DNA of 34,672 bases. It comes from Minwuia sp. (GTDB lineage Bacteria; Pseudomonadota; Alphaproteobacteria; Minwuiales; Minwuiaceae). The notes beneath the pieces are model-generated. The model saw only the letters and a list, made by a program, of their open reading frames with translations. It had not been told where the DNA came from and searched no databases. Position 1 is the stretch's first letter, and each line of letters begins with the position of its first letter. This document shows, in pieces, positions 1 through 7,597 of the stretch. The translations under genes and the position numbers were made by a program. The stretch lies in contig JARGNO010000042.1 of NCBI GenBank assembly GCA_029213165.1, forward strand, positions 1 to 34,672, read 5' to 3'.

Positions 1-597
1 CGTCTCCGACCGGTTGTCGACGATGGCGGTGCCGGTGCGCACCACGGCAGGCACGAAACCGAAGACCAGGCTGAAGGGATCGGTGACGATATCCACGACC
101 TTGCCGGCCGTATCACGCGCATTGGACGGGCCGAACAGCGGCAGCATCAGGTAGGGACCGGAATCCGTACCCCAGACCGCCAGCGTCTGGCCGAAATCTT
201 CCTTGCGCCGTTCGAAATTGCCTTCGGTCGTGATGTCGAACAGGCCGCCCAGGCCAACGGTCGTGTTGATCATGAAGCGCATGAAGGTGTTCCAGCCCGC
301 CTCCGCATCGCCCGGAAGGATGTTGTTGAGCAGGGTCTGCGGCTCGGTCAGGTTCTCCAGCGCGTTCGAGAGACCGCTGCGCAGCGGCGCAGGCGTGACG
401 GTGCGATAGCCGCGCGAGACCGGGCGGATCACGCCCCGGTCCAGCCCCAGATTGAACTGGAAGATATCGCGGTTGGTTTCCTCGTAGGGGTCGCGCAGCG
501 TGTCGGCGAATGTCGGCGCGGTCGCAACCAGCGTCGCGAGGCCAACAGCCCCCGCCAGGATCATTGATCGAATACCGGTCCCAGTCGTCATCCGCAT
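1..597 (-). CDS. mlaA: MlaA/VacJ-family phospholipid transport protein (partial, C-terminus off the left edge)
   Basis: MlaA sits in the outer membrane and, with the MlaFEDB-MlaC system, removes misplaced phospholipids from the outer leaflet. The 199 visible codons carry the family hallmark DPYEETNRDIFQFN at about residues 36-49, the NNILPGDAEAGW region, a GGLFDITTE stretch and the GPYLMLPLFGPS block. The start at 597 has GGAG five bases upstream; a second in-frame ATG lies at 591. The N-terminus is a hydrophobic leader ending TAPTFADT with no cysteine, so it reads as a signal peptidase I leader rather than the lipoprotein signal usual for this family. The gene continues beyond base 1, where mlaC-like genes often follow. 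The family assignment is firm; the missing lipobox is seen directly, but its consequence is inference. Confidence 0.93.
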   Translation of the reverse strand, partial: MRMTTGTGIRSMILAGAVGLATLVATAPTFADTLRDPYEETNRDIFQFNLGLDRGVIRPVSRGYRTVTPAPLRSGLSNALENLTEPQTLLNNILPGDAEAGWNTFMRFMINTTVGLGGLFDITTEGNFERRKEDFGQTLAVWGTDSGPYLMLPLFGPSNARDTAGKVVDIVTDPFSLVFGFVPAVVRTGTAIVDNRSET

Positions 598-761
598 GTC
601 TGCTCCGCCCTGTCCGCCATCGGCCCGCGCAACAAGATTGCGAATCAGGGCCGGTCAAATCATTGAAGCCTTAACCTATTTGGCCATTTTGACGCGATCT
701 TACAAGCAGACAGTTAGGGAAGTGTGACCATCAGCATTAACCTTTTTCCGGCCTGCCTGCC

Positions 762-1325
762 CTACGGCAGGAAACCGCCGATGCCATCCCAAAGCAGTTT
801 CAGCGCGGTCACGACCAGCAACAGGTAACAGGCCCGATAAGACTGTTGCTGGTTCAGGCGCGCATGCAGGACCCACCCCGACCAGACACCAAGTGGTATC
901 GCAATCAGGCTGAGCGCCATCAGTTGCAACAGTTCAGCGTCCAGGCTGGCCAGCAGCAGCCAGGGTACAGCCTTCACCAGGTTGCCAACCGAGAAGAAGA
1001 TACTGGTAGTGCCTGCATACCTCGCCTTCGACAGGCCAAGCGGCAGCAGGTACATCGCCAGCGGCGGCCCGCCGGAATGCGCGACCATCGAGGTCACGCC
1101 GGAGGCAAGTCCGGCCCCGACCGCCCGGACCGAGGATCGCGGACGCACCTTCGTCTCACCACCACGGCGGAACCTCAGGCCCGCGAACACCAGCGTGATG
1201 GCAGCCATCGAAGAAATCACCCGCGCTGACTGCATGTCACGCAGCCTTCCGACACCATGGACAAAGCGGGCCGCAATCGCGGAAGCTGCCCGGGCATGAG
1301 CAACCGAATGGGGAGGAAGCGTCAT
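762..1325 (-). pseudogene. TauE/SafE-family membrane permease, N-terminally truncated remnant
   Basis: TauE/SafE proteins are inner-membrane permeases of about 250 residues built from two related halves, often linked to export of sulfonate-derived anions. This frame covers only the second half. The recognisable part starts near residue 31 and includes the second-half signature VTSMVAHSGGPPLAMYLLP, followed by a GTTSIFFSVGNLVK segment and a C-terminal LKLLWDGI motif. The first half is absent. The roughly 30 residues before the homology (through SVAHARAASAIAARF) do not look like TauE. The longest possible start (1325) overlaps the start and ribosome-binding site of the divergent dehydrogenase gene. 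No first half was found elsewhere nearby. It is most simply a deletion remnant, although expression of a half-size protein cannot be excluded. Confidence 0.7.
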
Positions 1326-2199
1326 GGGATACCGGTCGATCTACAGGGACGGTCTTTTCACGGGACAGACCATCATCGTCACAGGCGGCGGCTCGGGGAT
1401 CGGTCGCTGCACGGCACATGAACTCGCGTCACTTGGCGCCACTGTCGCGCTGATCGGTCGGCGGGTCGAGAAGCTGGAGGCCGTGGCCGCAGAGATCACC
1501 GAGGACGGTGGCAAAGCCATCATTCATGCCTGCGACCTGCGCGATGAGGATTCGGTGGCGGCCATGGTCGCGGACGTGATTGCCCGAACGGGCCGCGTTG
1601 ACGGCCTGGTCAACAACGCAGGCGGACAGTTCACCAGTCCCGCCGCCGACATGAACCAGAAGGGCTTCGAGACCGTGGTCCGCAACAACCTGGTCTCCGG
1701 TTTCACAGCCGCCCGCCAGTGCTTCGTGCAGTGGATGCGCGACCATGGCGGTGCCATCGTCAACATCGTGGCCGACCCGACCAGCGGCACCCCGGCAATG
1801 GTCCATACCGGTGCGGCACGTTCCGGCATGATGAGCGTCACCGAGACCCTGGCTGTCGAATGGGCCCCGTCTGGCGTGCGGATCAACGCTGTGGTGCCTG
1901 GCTATATCGCCTCATCAGGCATGGACACCTACAGCCCGGAAATGCAGGAGAAATTCCGCGAGAACACCAGAAAGATGCCGTTCAAGCGGATGGGGACGGA
2001 ATCGGAAGTGTCTTCCGTCATCTGCTTCCTGCTGTCGGAAGGCGCATCCTATGTCACCGGCGCGAGCTACTATGTGCATGGTGCCAGCCTCTCGATCCGC
2101 CAGGACTGGACCGTGCCCGACCATGACCGCGCGAAACCCTATCAGGGCTTCCACCGCTACAGCGCGCCGCGGATGCTGACGGGCGCTTCGGACGACTAG
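1324..2199 (+). CDS. Short-chain dehydrogenase/reductase, PECR (trans-2-enoyl-CoA reductase)-like
   Basis: This is a 291-residue NAD(P)-dependent classical SDR. The Rossmann dinucleotide site TGGGSGIG is at residues 20-27, GRR follows the second strand (45-47), and NNAG is at 97-100. The usual catalytic YxxxK is replaced by HTGAAR at 161-166. As I recall the family, peroxisomal trans-2-enoyl-CoA reductase and related bacterial dehydrogenases show the same HxGAAR pattern, so this marks a subfamily rather than a dead enzyme. The downstream EVSSVICFLLS and YVTGASYYVHG motifs also fit. The start has GGGAGGAAG six to seven bases upstream. The C-terminal tail of about 40 residues is longer than usual. 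The acyl-CoA or terpenoid substrate cannot be read from the sequence. Confidence 0.88.
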   Translation: MGYRSIYRDGLFTGQTIIVTGGGSGIGRCTAHELASLGATVALIGRRVEKLEAVAAEITEDGGKAIIHACDLRDEDSVAAMVADVIARTGRVDGLVNNAGGQFTSPAADMNQKGFETVVRNNLVSGFTAARQCFVQWMRDHGGAIVNIVADPTSGTPAMVHTGAARSGMMSVTETLAVEWAPSGVRINAVVPGYIASSGMDTYSPEMQEKFRENTRKMPFKRMGTESEVSSVICFLLSEGASYVTGASYYVHGASLSIRQDWTVPDHDRAKPYQGFHRYSAPRMLTGASDD

Positions 2200-2203
2200 A
2201 ACG

Positions 2204-2221
2204 TTCCATCATATGATGGAA
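2204..2221. repeat. Perfect 18-bp palindrome between convergent genes
   Basis: TTCCATCATATGATGGAA reads identically on both strands. It fills most of the 39 bases between the stop of the dehydrogenase gene and the stop of the cpdR-like gene. It has no loop and no following T-run, so it is a poor intrinsic terminator; a protein-binding site or an end-of-transcript hairpin is equally possible. Confidence 0.6.
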
Positions 2222-2238
2222 TCGCACTGGGAAAGAAC

Positions 2239-2598
2239 TCACGCCTGCAAGGCGTCGTCCACCTTCAGGATGATCTCATCGACCGTGAAGGGCTTCACCA
2301 CGATGTCGTGGATCAGCAGATCGAGGTTATGGGCGCGGTCACGTTCATTGGCATAGCCGGTCATCATCAGGATGCACATGTCCGGCCATGACTTGCCGGC
2401 CTTCAACGCCAAGGCAACGCCGTCCATGATCGGCATGACAATGTCCGTCAGCAACAGGTCATAGGCGTCCTGGTCCAGACGTTCCAGCGCCGCCGCGCCG
2501 TCGGACGCCACATCGACCTCATGGCCCGCATGACGCAATGCGCGCGAGACAATATCCCGGATATCCGGTTCGTCATCGACGACGAGAACCCTTGCCAT
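2239..2598 (-). CDS. cpdR: Single-domain response regulator, CpdR-like
   Basis: This is a 119-residue stand-alone receiver domain. The acidic pair is D8-D9, the phospho-acceptor D52 lies in LLLTDIVMP, the switch Thr is T80 in MMTGYA, and the conserved Lys is K102 in VVKPF. The stretch MTGYANERDRAHNLDLLIHD closely resembles what I remember of Caulobacter CpdR, the regulator that, when unphosphorylated, primes the ClpXP protease and is controlled by the CckA-ChpT relay. The open frame extends upstream to 2727, but the receiver fold begins at the ATG at 2598 (MARVLVVDDE), so that start was chosen. It lies 85 bases downstream of the zinc-ribbon gene in the same direction. A generic CheY-like regulator is the alternative. 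Confidence 0.8.
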   Translation of the reverse strand: MARVLVVDDEPDIRDIVSRALRHAGHEVDVASDGAAALERLDQDAYDLLLTDIVMPIMDGVALALKAGKSWPDMCILMMTGYANERDRAHNLDLLIHDIVVKPFTVDEIILKVDDALQA

Positions 2599-2683
2599 AC
2601 CTAGCGCACCCTGAAACCCAAGCCACGGCGCATGATAACCTTCGCCTCGCTGGCTGGAAAGCGGCCCATTGCCAGTGACCGGT

Positions 2684-3631
2684 TCAGTGGTCCGACCCCG
2701 ACCCGGTCTCGCCTTCCGCACTGACACTGGTCACTACGGCAGGAACATCGCTCAACCGCAGCGCCATGACGCGGCTCTCCTTCGGGGCGAGCGGCTGGTC
2801 CGAAGGCAGCCTGATCCGCTCCGTCTTCTCCGTCTCACCGTCGGCGCGCAGCAAATGCAGTACGGCAATGGGCAGCGGTTGCCGCAGATCGGTGGAATTC
2901 GTCAGGCGGATCAGCAGGTTCAACTGCCGTTTGCCATGGTCGTCCACAAGTTCGGAGCTTTCGAGCGCCAGTGCGACAGCAGCATCCTCATGCGCATTGT
3001 CGGGCTGTCCCGCAGCACCCGTCCCGACCGTATCGTAGAGCCGCTGCAATGGTGGCCATGCCTCCACCAGCGGACCACGCAACAGCAGCAATGCCGCTGC
3101 CAGTCCGCAGATGCAGGCCAGCAGGACGACCCAGCCGATCCAGACCCATACCGGGGTGCGCCTGCGACTTGCACGTGCCGCGGGTTTGCTCCCTGCCCCT
3201 GCTTTCTCCGGCCTGGCCCTCCCTGGTTTCGCCTTCTTTCCCGCTTCCGGGCGAGGGTCGGCGGAAAGGACCGGCGCGGCTGAAGTCTCCGCGTCGTCGT
3301 CTTCGTCGGCGGGTTCGGCATCGACTTCGGGAAGCCCGTCGTCTGCCAGTGTCCCGATCCCGTCGCCGGCTTCCGCACCATCCATGCCGGGAAGGTCATT
3401 CAGACCGAAACCAACCTGCTCGGCGGCAGGGGCCGGGGGCCGCGATTCGGCCTTCGGCTTCGGCGCCTCGGTCTGCAGGTCCATGCGCGCATCGACTTCA
3501 TCGACCGCATCGCTGCCGTCGGTGGTCCAGCTGTGGCTGCACCGTGCACAGCGCACTTCGCGCGTGCCGACCTGAAACACATCGTCGCCAATCACGTAGC
3601 GCGTTGCACAGGCTGGACAGGTCAATATCAT
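2684..3631 (-). CDS. Zinc-ribbon (MJ0042-type) single-pass membrane protein with DUF3426-like tail
   Basis: The 315-residue protein begins with an MJ0042-type zinc ribbon: Cys5, Cys8, Cys28 and Cys31 in CPAC...CARC, then the usual SHSW. An acidic, Ala/Pro-rich linker spans about residues 45-150, followed by a basic RASRRR stretch and one transmembrane helix at about 160-184. The last 90 residues look like the beta-rich extracytoplasmic domain common to this family (NLLIRLTNST...LAPKESRVMALRL). A TTG at 3658 would add nine residues, but the ribbon starts right after the ATG at 3631, as is typical. It is divergent from ftsE across about 150 bases, an arrangement I believe recurs in alphaproteobacteria. 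Its function is not established; a role alongside FtsEX is inference. Confidence 0.85.
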   Translation of the reverse strand: MILTCPACATRYVIGDDVFQVGTREVRCARCSHSWTTDGSDAVDEVDARMDLQTEAPKPKAESRPPAPAAEQVGFGLNDLPGMDGAEAGDGIGTLADDGLPEVDAEPADEDDDAETSAAPVLSADPRPEAGKKAKPGRARPEKAGAGSKPAARASRRRTPVWVWIGWVVLLACICGLAAALLLLRGPLVEAWPPLQRLYDTVGTGAAGQPDNAHEDAAVALALESSELVDDHGKRQLNLLIRLTNSTDLRQPLPIAVLHLLRADGETEKTERIRLPSDQPLAPKESRVMALRLSDVPAVVTSVSAEGETGSGSDH

Positions 3632-3783
3632 TCGCGGGCTCGTCTGCCAGTCGTCCAACCCGGTCGACAGCCGGGCGATGAGGCCATATAGGCACTGAAT
3701 GATCCGCCGTTCAAGGCGGCGACCCCCGCGCGGGTCTGAACATCGGGCCAGAGAGAGTTCACAGCAGGCAAGGCGAGACAGAC

Positions 3784-4494
3784 GTGCAACAGCAGGGGAC
3801 AGACGGAACCGGCGAACCGCTGGTCGCCATGCGCAATGTCGGGTTGCGCTATGGCACCGGACCGGAAGTCCTGCGTGATCTGGACCTGGAACTGGCCGAA
3901 GGTTCCTTCCATTTCCTCACCGGACGCTCCGGTGCGGGCAAGTCGTCGCTGCTCAGCCTGCTGCATCTCAGCCGCCGCCCCAGCCGCGGACTGATGCGGG
4001 TCTTCGGCCACGACATGCAGGACATGCCTGCCCGGGAAGTGCCCGTCCTGCGCCGTCGCATCGGCGTGGTTTTCCAGGATTTCCGCCTGCTTGACCATCT
4101 CTCGGCGCAGGAGAACGTGGCCCTGCCGCTGAAGGTCGCCAACAGCATGGATAGCGACCGGATCGACGAGATCGTGCAGGAACTGATCGAATGGGTCGGC
4201 CTCAGCCAGCAGGCCCAGGCGCGCCCGCCCACCCTTTCCGGCGGTGAGAAGCAACGCGTCGCCATCGCCCGCGCCGTCATTTCCAGTCCGCGCCTGCTGC
4301 TGGCCGATGAGCCGACCGGCAATGTCGACCAGGAGATGGGGGAGAGGCTGATGCGCCTGTTCGTGAAGCTCAACTCCCTCGGCACGACCATCGTGATTGC
4401 GACCCATGATCTCTCCCTGCCCGGACGGTATGGCTATCCCCTGCTGCATCTGGAGGATGGAAGGCTGAGCAACGAATCGGGGGGAGCGGCCTGA
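3784..4494 (+). CDS. ftsE: Cell-division ABC transporter ATPase FtsE
   Basis: This is a 236-residue ABC ATPase that pairs with FtsX at the septum and drives FtsX to activate peptidoglycan hydrolases. Walker A GRSGAGKS is at 47-54, the Q-loop VVFQDFRLL at 95-103, signature LSGGE at 151-155, Walker B LLLADE followed by PTGN at 171-180, and the H-loop His at 208. The FQDFRLL and PTGNVD wording is typical of FtsE rather than LolD. The start is a GTG at 3784 with AAGGCGAG upstream; the next in-frame ATG (3829) would cut into the first strand of the domain. The stop is directly adjacent to the ftsX start, so the two are translationally coupled. Confidence 0.95.
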   Translation: MQQQGTDGTGEPLVAMRNVGLRYGTGPEVLRDLDLELAEGSFHFLTGRSGAGKSSLLSLLHLSRRPSRGLMRVFGHDMQDMPAREVPVLRRRIGVVFQDFRLLDHLSAQENVALPLKVANSMDSDRIDEIVQELIEWVGLSQQAQARPPTLSGGEKQRVAIARAVISSPRLLLADEPTGNVDQEMGERLMRLFVKLNSLGTTIVIATHDLSLPGRYGYPLLHLEDGRLSNESGGAA

Positions 4495-5349
4495 ATGTCC
4501 GTCTCCGAACTGTCACTGGATAGAGACCCCTCAAGCCGCTTCGTCCCCTGGATCGTCGCGGCGCTGTCGCTGATGTGCGCGATCGCGCTCGGGACGGCCT
4601 TTGCACTCGCCTCCATGACCGCAGACTGGGGCCGGGCGGCCAGTGATCAGGTCACCCTGCGGGTGGCAACCGGAGATACCGACATCCCCGCGCTGGTGGA
4701 TCAGGTCGCGCGCCTGGAGGCCGTGAGCCGGATCGAACACCTGCCGAGAGAGCAGGTCGCACGCATGCTGCAACCCTGGCTGGGCGATGTCGCTCAGGTT
4801 GATACCGCACTTCTGCCCCTGCCCGCCCTGATCGACGTCAGGCTGAAACCCGGCGCAGATACATCGGAGCTGCGCGCGCTGATCGCGGACCGGTCGGAGA
4901 TCACGCTGGATTCCGCCGACGCCTGGCTCGCACCACTGCAGGACCTTGCCGGACTGGCGCGACTGGTGGCCTGGGTGCTGGCGGCAGTGGCTGTCGGGGC
5001 CATCATGCTGGTGACCGTTTTTGCCACGCGCTCGGCCCTGGTGAACCAGCGCCAGACCGTCGATCTGTTACGGCTGATCGGTGCTGCTGACGGCTATATC
5101 GCCAAACGGTTCCAGCGCCACGGGCTGAGGCTGGCGCTGTTCGGCGGGATTGCCGGCACTGTGCCCGGTCTCATCGTCATCTTCTTTGCAACAGCGGCGG
5201 CACGCCTGCAGGGCGCGGCACTGCTGAACGGGCTGACACCTTCACTGGCGGGCTGGCTGGCCATCGCCGCGCTGCCGTTGATCGTCGCGCTGGTCGCGAC
5301 CTTCACGGCCCGTGTCACCGTCCTGAAGTTGCTCCGTGCGAGTTGGTGA
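4495..5349 (+). CDS. ftsX: Cell-division permease-like protein FtsX
   Basis: This is the 284-residue membrane partner of FtsE. It has four predicted transmembrane helices at about 17-41, 157-178, 212-236 and 251-273, with a large extracytoplasmic domain of about 110 residues between the first two. This is the FtsX topology, in which the periplasmic loop contacts hydrolase activators. The cytoplasmic stretch VDLLRLIGAADGYIAKRFQRHG between helices 2 and 3 is the conserved family segment that couples to the ATPase. The ATG follows the ftsE TGA with no gap, and GGGGGAG lies just upstream inside ftsE. The stop overlaps possible GTG/TTG starts of the next gene, continuing the operon. Confidence 0.93.
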   Translation: MSVSELSLDRDPSSRFVPWIVAALSLMCAIALGTAFALASMTADWGRAASDQVTLRVATGDTDIPALVDQVARLEAVSRIEHLPREQVARMLQPWLGDVAQVDTALLPLPALIDVRLKPGADTSELRALIADRSEITLDSADAWLAPLQDLAGLARLVAWVLAAVAVGAIMLVTVFATRSALVNQRQTVDLLRLIGAADGYIAKRFQRHGLRLALFGGIAGTVPGLIVIFFATAAARLQGAALLNGLTPSLAGWLAIAALPLIVALVATFTARVTVLKLLRASW

Positions 5350-5354
5350 ACCGC

Positions 5355-5948
5355 ATGAAGACCCTGTTCCGCATCATCCTTGTTCTGGTGGCCCTCTGGT
5401 TCGGCGGCCTGATCCGCTTCGTCGGCGACATCCAGACCATGCGTCAGACCAATGTTGCCGCGGATGCGATCGTCGTGCTGACCGGTTCGCAGGGACGCGT
5501 GACCGAAGGACTGGAACTGCTGGCCCGTGACCCGAGCCGCCGGATGCTGATTTCCGGCGTCGATACGCGCACGGACAAGGCCGCCCTGGCCAGTGCCTAT
5601 CCGGCATCCGCGGCCCTGATTGCCTGCTGCGTCACACTGGGGCCGGACGCCAAGGACACGGTCGGAAATGCCGAGGAAATTGCACGCTGGGCCATCCGGG
5701 AGGGCGTGCAGTCCATGATCGTTGTCACCGCCGCCTATCACATGCCACGCAGCCTCGTGGAACTGAAACGCACCACCGGCAACTTCCGGCTGGAACCATG
5801 GCCGACACGTACCGGCCGGGATGACCCGGACCGATGGGCGGAGGACCGCCGCACCTTCCTGCGTCTGGTCATCGAGTATCACAAGTATGTCTTCAGCCTG
5901 CTGCGCGCACGTCTGACGGAGGACATCGGCAATGTGAGGCCCCGATGA
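5355..5948 (+). CDS. YdcF-family (DUF218) membrane-anchored protein
   Basis: This 197-residue protein has an N-terminal membrane anchor (about residues 3-24) and a DUF218/YdcF-type domain. The family signature is seen as DAIVVLTGSQGRVTEG near residue 37, followed by MLISGVD, the NAEEIARWA helix and VVTAAYHMPRS. Members include SanA and ElyC, linked to envelope integrity and lipid-carrier metabolism; the biochemical activity is not settled. The ATG at 5355 was chosen. In-frame GTG (5346) and TTG (5343) starts overlap the ftsX stop and cannot be excluded. It overlaps plsC by four bases (ATGA). Membership of an ftsEX-plsC operon suggests an envelope biogenesis role, which is inference. Confidence 0.87.
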   Translation: MKTLFRIILVLVALWFGGLIRFVGDIQTMRQTNVAADAIVVLTGSQGRVTEGLELLARDPSRRMLISGVDTRTDKAALASAYPASAALIACCVTLGPDAKDTVGNAEEIARWAIREGVQSMIVVTAAYHMPRSLVELKRTTGNFRLEPWPTRTGRDDPDRWAEDRRTFLRLVIEYHKYVFSLLRARLTEDIGNVRPR

Positions 5949-6670
5949 CCAGTCTGGTCCGCGCCACGCTGTTCAATCTATGGTTCTTCGGCTGGACCAT
6001 CGTGGCCCTGCTGGTCTTCATTCCTGCCCTTGCACTGCCCCGGCAGGCCGTGATGTTCGGCCAGCGTGTCTGGGCGCGGGGGGTGAACTTCGGGATGAGA
6101 TGGCTTGTCGGCCTGCGCTACGAAGTCCGGGGCAAGCACAACCTGCCGCCCGGCCCTGCCATCATCGCGTCAAAGCATCAGTCCGCCTGGGACACGATCA
6201 TCTGGCATCTGGAGGTGCCGGACCCGGCGGTGGTCATGAAGCGCGAACTGCTTCGCATCCCCGTCTACGGCTGGTACTGCCGCCACACCCGCCAGATCCC
6301 GATTGATCGCGGCGCAGGTGCAAGCGCGCTGAAGAACATGCTGCACAGCGCCGCCGCAGCCCGCGACCTGAACCGCCACATCATCATCTTCCCGGAGGGG
6401 ACCCGCGTCGCGCCAGGGCAGAGCGGCAGTTATCATCCGGGTGCCGCCGCCCTGTACCGGCACCTTGATATTCCGGTGGTCCCCGTCGCGGTGAATTCGG
6501 GTCTGTTCTGGGGACGCAATGCCTTCCGCAAACGCCCCGGCACCATCGTGCTGGAATACCTGGAACCCATTCCGCCCGGAATGGACCGGAAGGCATTCCA
6601 TGCCCGGCTGCAGGACGCGATCGAGACCGCGACGCATCGTCTGGAGCAGGAAGCCAGGCCGGAAGGCTGA
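5945..6670 (+). CDS. plsC: 1-acyl-sn-glycerol-3-phosphate acyltransferase (PlsC family)
   Basis: This is a 241-residue inner-membrane acyltransferase that makes phosphatidic acid from lysophosphatidic acid in phospholipid synthesis. Motif I HX4D is His78 to Asp83 in KHQSAWD, motif III is FPEGTR at 149-154, and IPVVPVAVNSG is the motif IV region. The N-terminal hydrophobic helix (about 8-31) anchors it. The frame opens further upstream (5834), but ATG 5945 overlaps the preceding stop as ATGA and has GTGAGG about seven bases before it. The gene ends 20 bases before the stop of the convergent methyltransferase gene; a weak CCTGA/TCAGG inverted repeat occupies that junction. It is probably the last gene of the ftsE operon. 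Confidence 0.93.
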   Translation: MTSLVRATLFNLWFFGWTIVALLVFIPALALPRQAVMFGQRVWARGVNFGMRWLVGLRYEVRGKHNLPPGPAIIASKHQSAWDTIIWHLEVPDPAVVMKRELLRIPVYGWYCRHTRQIPIDRGAGASALKNMLHSAAAARDLNRHIIIFPEGTRVAPGQSGSYHPGAAALYRHLDIPVVPVAVNSGLFWGRNAFRKRPGTIVLEYLEPIPPGMDRKAFHARLQDAIETATHRLEQEARPEG

Positions 6671-6690
6671 TACGAAAGCCTGACCGCAGA

Positions 6691-7527
6691 TCAGGGTCTG
6701 TTGGCGGTCACGCACCAGATGGCGGCCCCAAGGCGCACGCCCTCCGGAGTCGCGAATTCCGACAGCTTGCCTGCCATCGCCTTGTGCAGCGCTTCCTGCG
6801 TCGGCGCATCTGCGTCATTGGCGACCGATCCGACCGGTCCGACCTCCATGGCCGTCTGAATGGCCTCGTCAACCGTATCACCCATGACCATCGCATGGTC
6901 GTAGGGCTCGATGCGGATATCGGTGAAACCGCCGCTGGTCAGGATCCGGCTCACACGTTCCGGATTGGCGAAGGAAAACGGCCCCGGCTCCTCCGGTCCC
7001 GGCCGGGCAGGAAGTTCGATGAAGTCCTTCGCGACCAGCACAGGCACAAGCATCCAGGGGTTCTCCGACAGCGGGCGCCAGCAGGCGAATGCAACGCGGC
7101 CACCCGACCGGACAGCCCCGCCGATATGGGCAAAGGCCCTGTCCGGATCAGCAAAGAACATCACGCCGAAGCGGGAGAACACCAGATCAAAGGCATTCCG
7201 GTCGAAAAGGTGGTTCGACGCATCAGCCTCGACAAACTCCACCGGCAGGTCGGTCGGCACCGATTTCGCGACCTCCAGCATCGGACGGGAGACATCGACC
7301 CCGACCACGCCGCCGGACGCGCCGACCCGGGCACCCAGATCCAGACTGGTCGAACCACAGCCGCAGCCAATGTCCAGAACATACTCACCTGGACTCACGT
7401 CAGCCACATCGATCACGTGGCGGCTGAACGCGCCGAGTGTCCGGTCCATGCGCTGCTGGTTCCGCACCCACTTCTGACTGCTGGGTCCGTTCCAGTATTC
7501 GATCTGATCTGCGTTGCCGTCTGCCAT
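6691..7527 (-). CDS. Class I SAM-dependent methyltransferase
   Basis: This is a 278-residue Rossmann-fold methyltransferase. Motif I is YVLDIGCGCGSTS at 49-61, the acidic strand-2 end is VVGVDVSRPML, and the motif II/III region contains FDLVFSRFGVMFF. The opening IEYWNGPSSQKW is a phrase I associate with a bacterial UbiE-like or arsM-like methyltransferase group of unknown substrate. The start at 7527 has GGAAGCAAGG just upstream; the open frame extends to 7566 without homology. It lies 70 bases downstream of a polysaccharide polymerase-like gene on the same strand and may be its distal operon partner, but nothing in the protein points to sugar methylation specifically. Confidence 0.87.
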   Translation of the reverse strand: MADGNADQIEYWNGPSSQKWVRNQQRMDRTLGAFSRHVIDVADVSPGEYVLDIGCGCGSTSLDLGARVGASGGVVGVDVSRPMLEVAKSVPTDLPVEFVEADASNHLFDRNAFDLVFSRFGVMFFADPDRAFAHIGGAVRSGGRVAFACWRPLSENPWMLVPVLVAKDFIELPARPGPEEPGPFSFANPERVSRILTSGGFTDIRIEPYDHAMVMGDTVDEAIQTAMEVGPVGSVANDADAPTQEALHKAMAGKLSEFATPEGVRLGAAIWCVTANRP

Positions 7528-7597
7528 CCTTGCTTCCCCCCCGGTCGGAACCCCGCCTCCGACCACCTGTCTGCACCTGGATCACGCCGACCGCTGA

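Noticed and set aside
113-658. Open frame of 181 codons on the minus strand over mlaA
   Set aside because: It is Arg/Asp-rich and low in hydrophobic residues, and it is a frame-shifted shadow of the well-supported MlaA frame.
756-771. CCTGCC/GGCAGG hairpin at the end of the TauE remnant considered as a terminator
   Set aside because: The remnant's stop codon lies in the loop, and no T-run follows on the minus strand.
3704-3719. CCGCC/GGCGG inverted repeat between the zinc-ribbon gene and ftsE considered as an operator
   Set aside because: Short GC arms are expected by chance in DNA of this composition, and no promoter elements could be placed beside it.
5834-6670. Longer frame of the acyltransferase beginning at 5834
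   Set aside because: The first 37 residues run through the end of the YdcF-like gene and have no family similarity; ATG 5945 has a ribosome-binding site and the usual four-base overlap.
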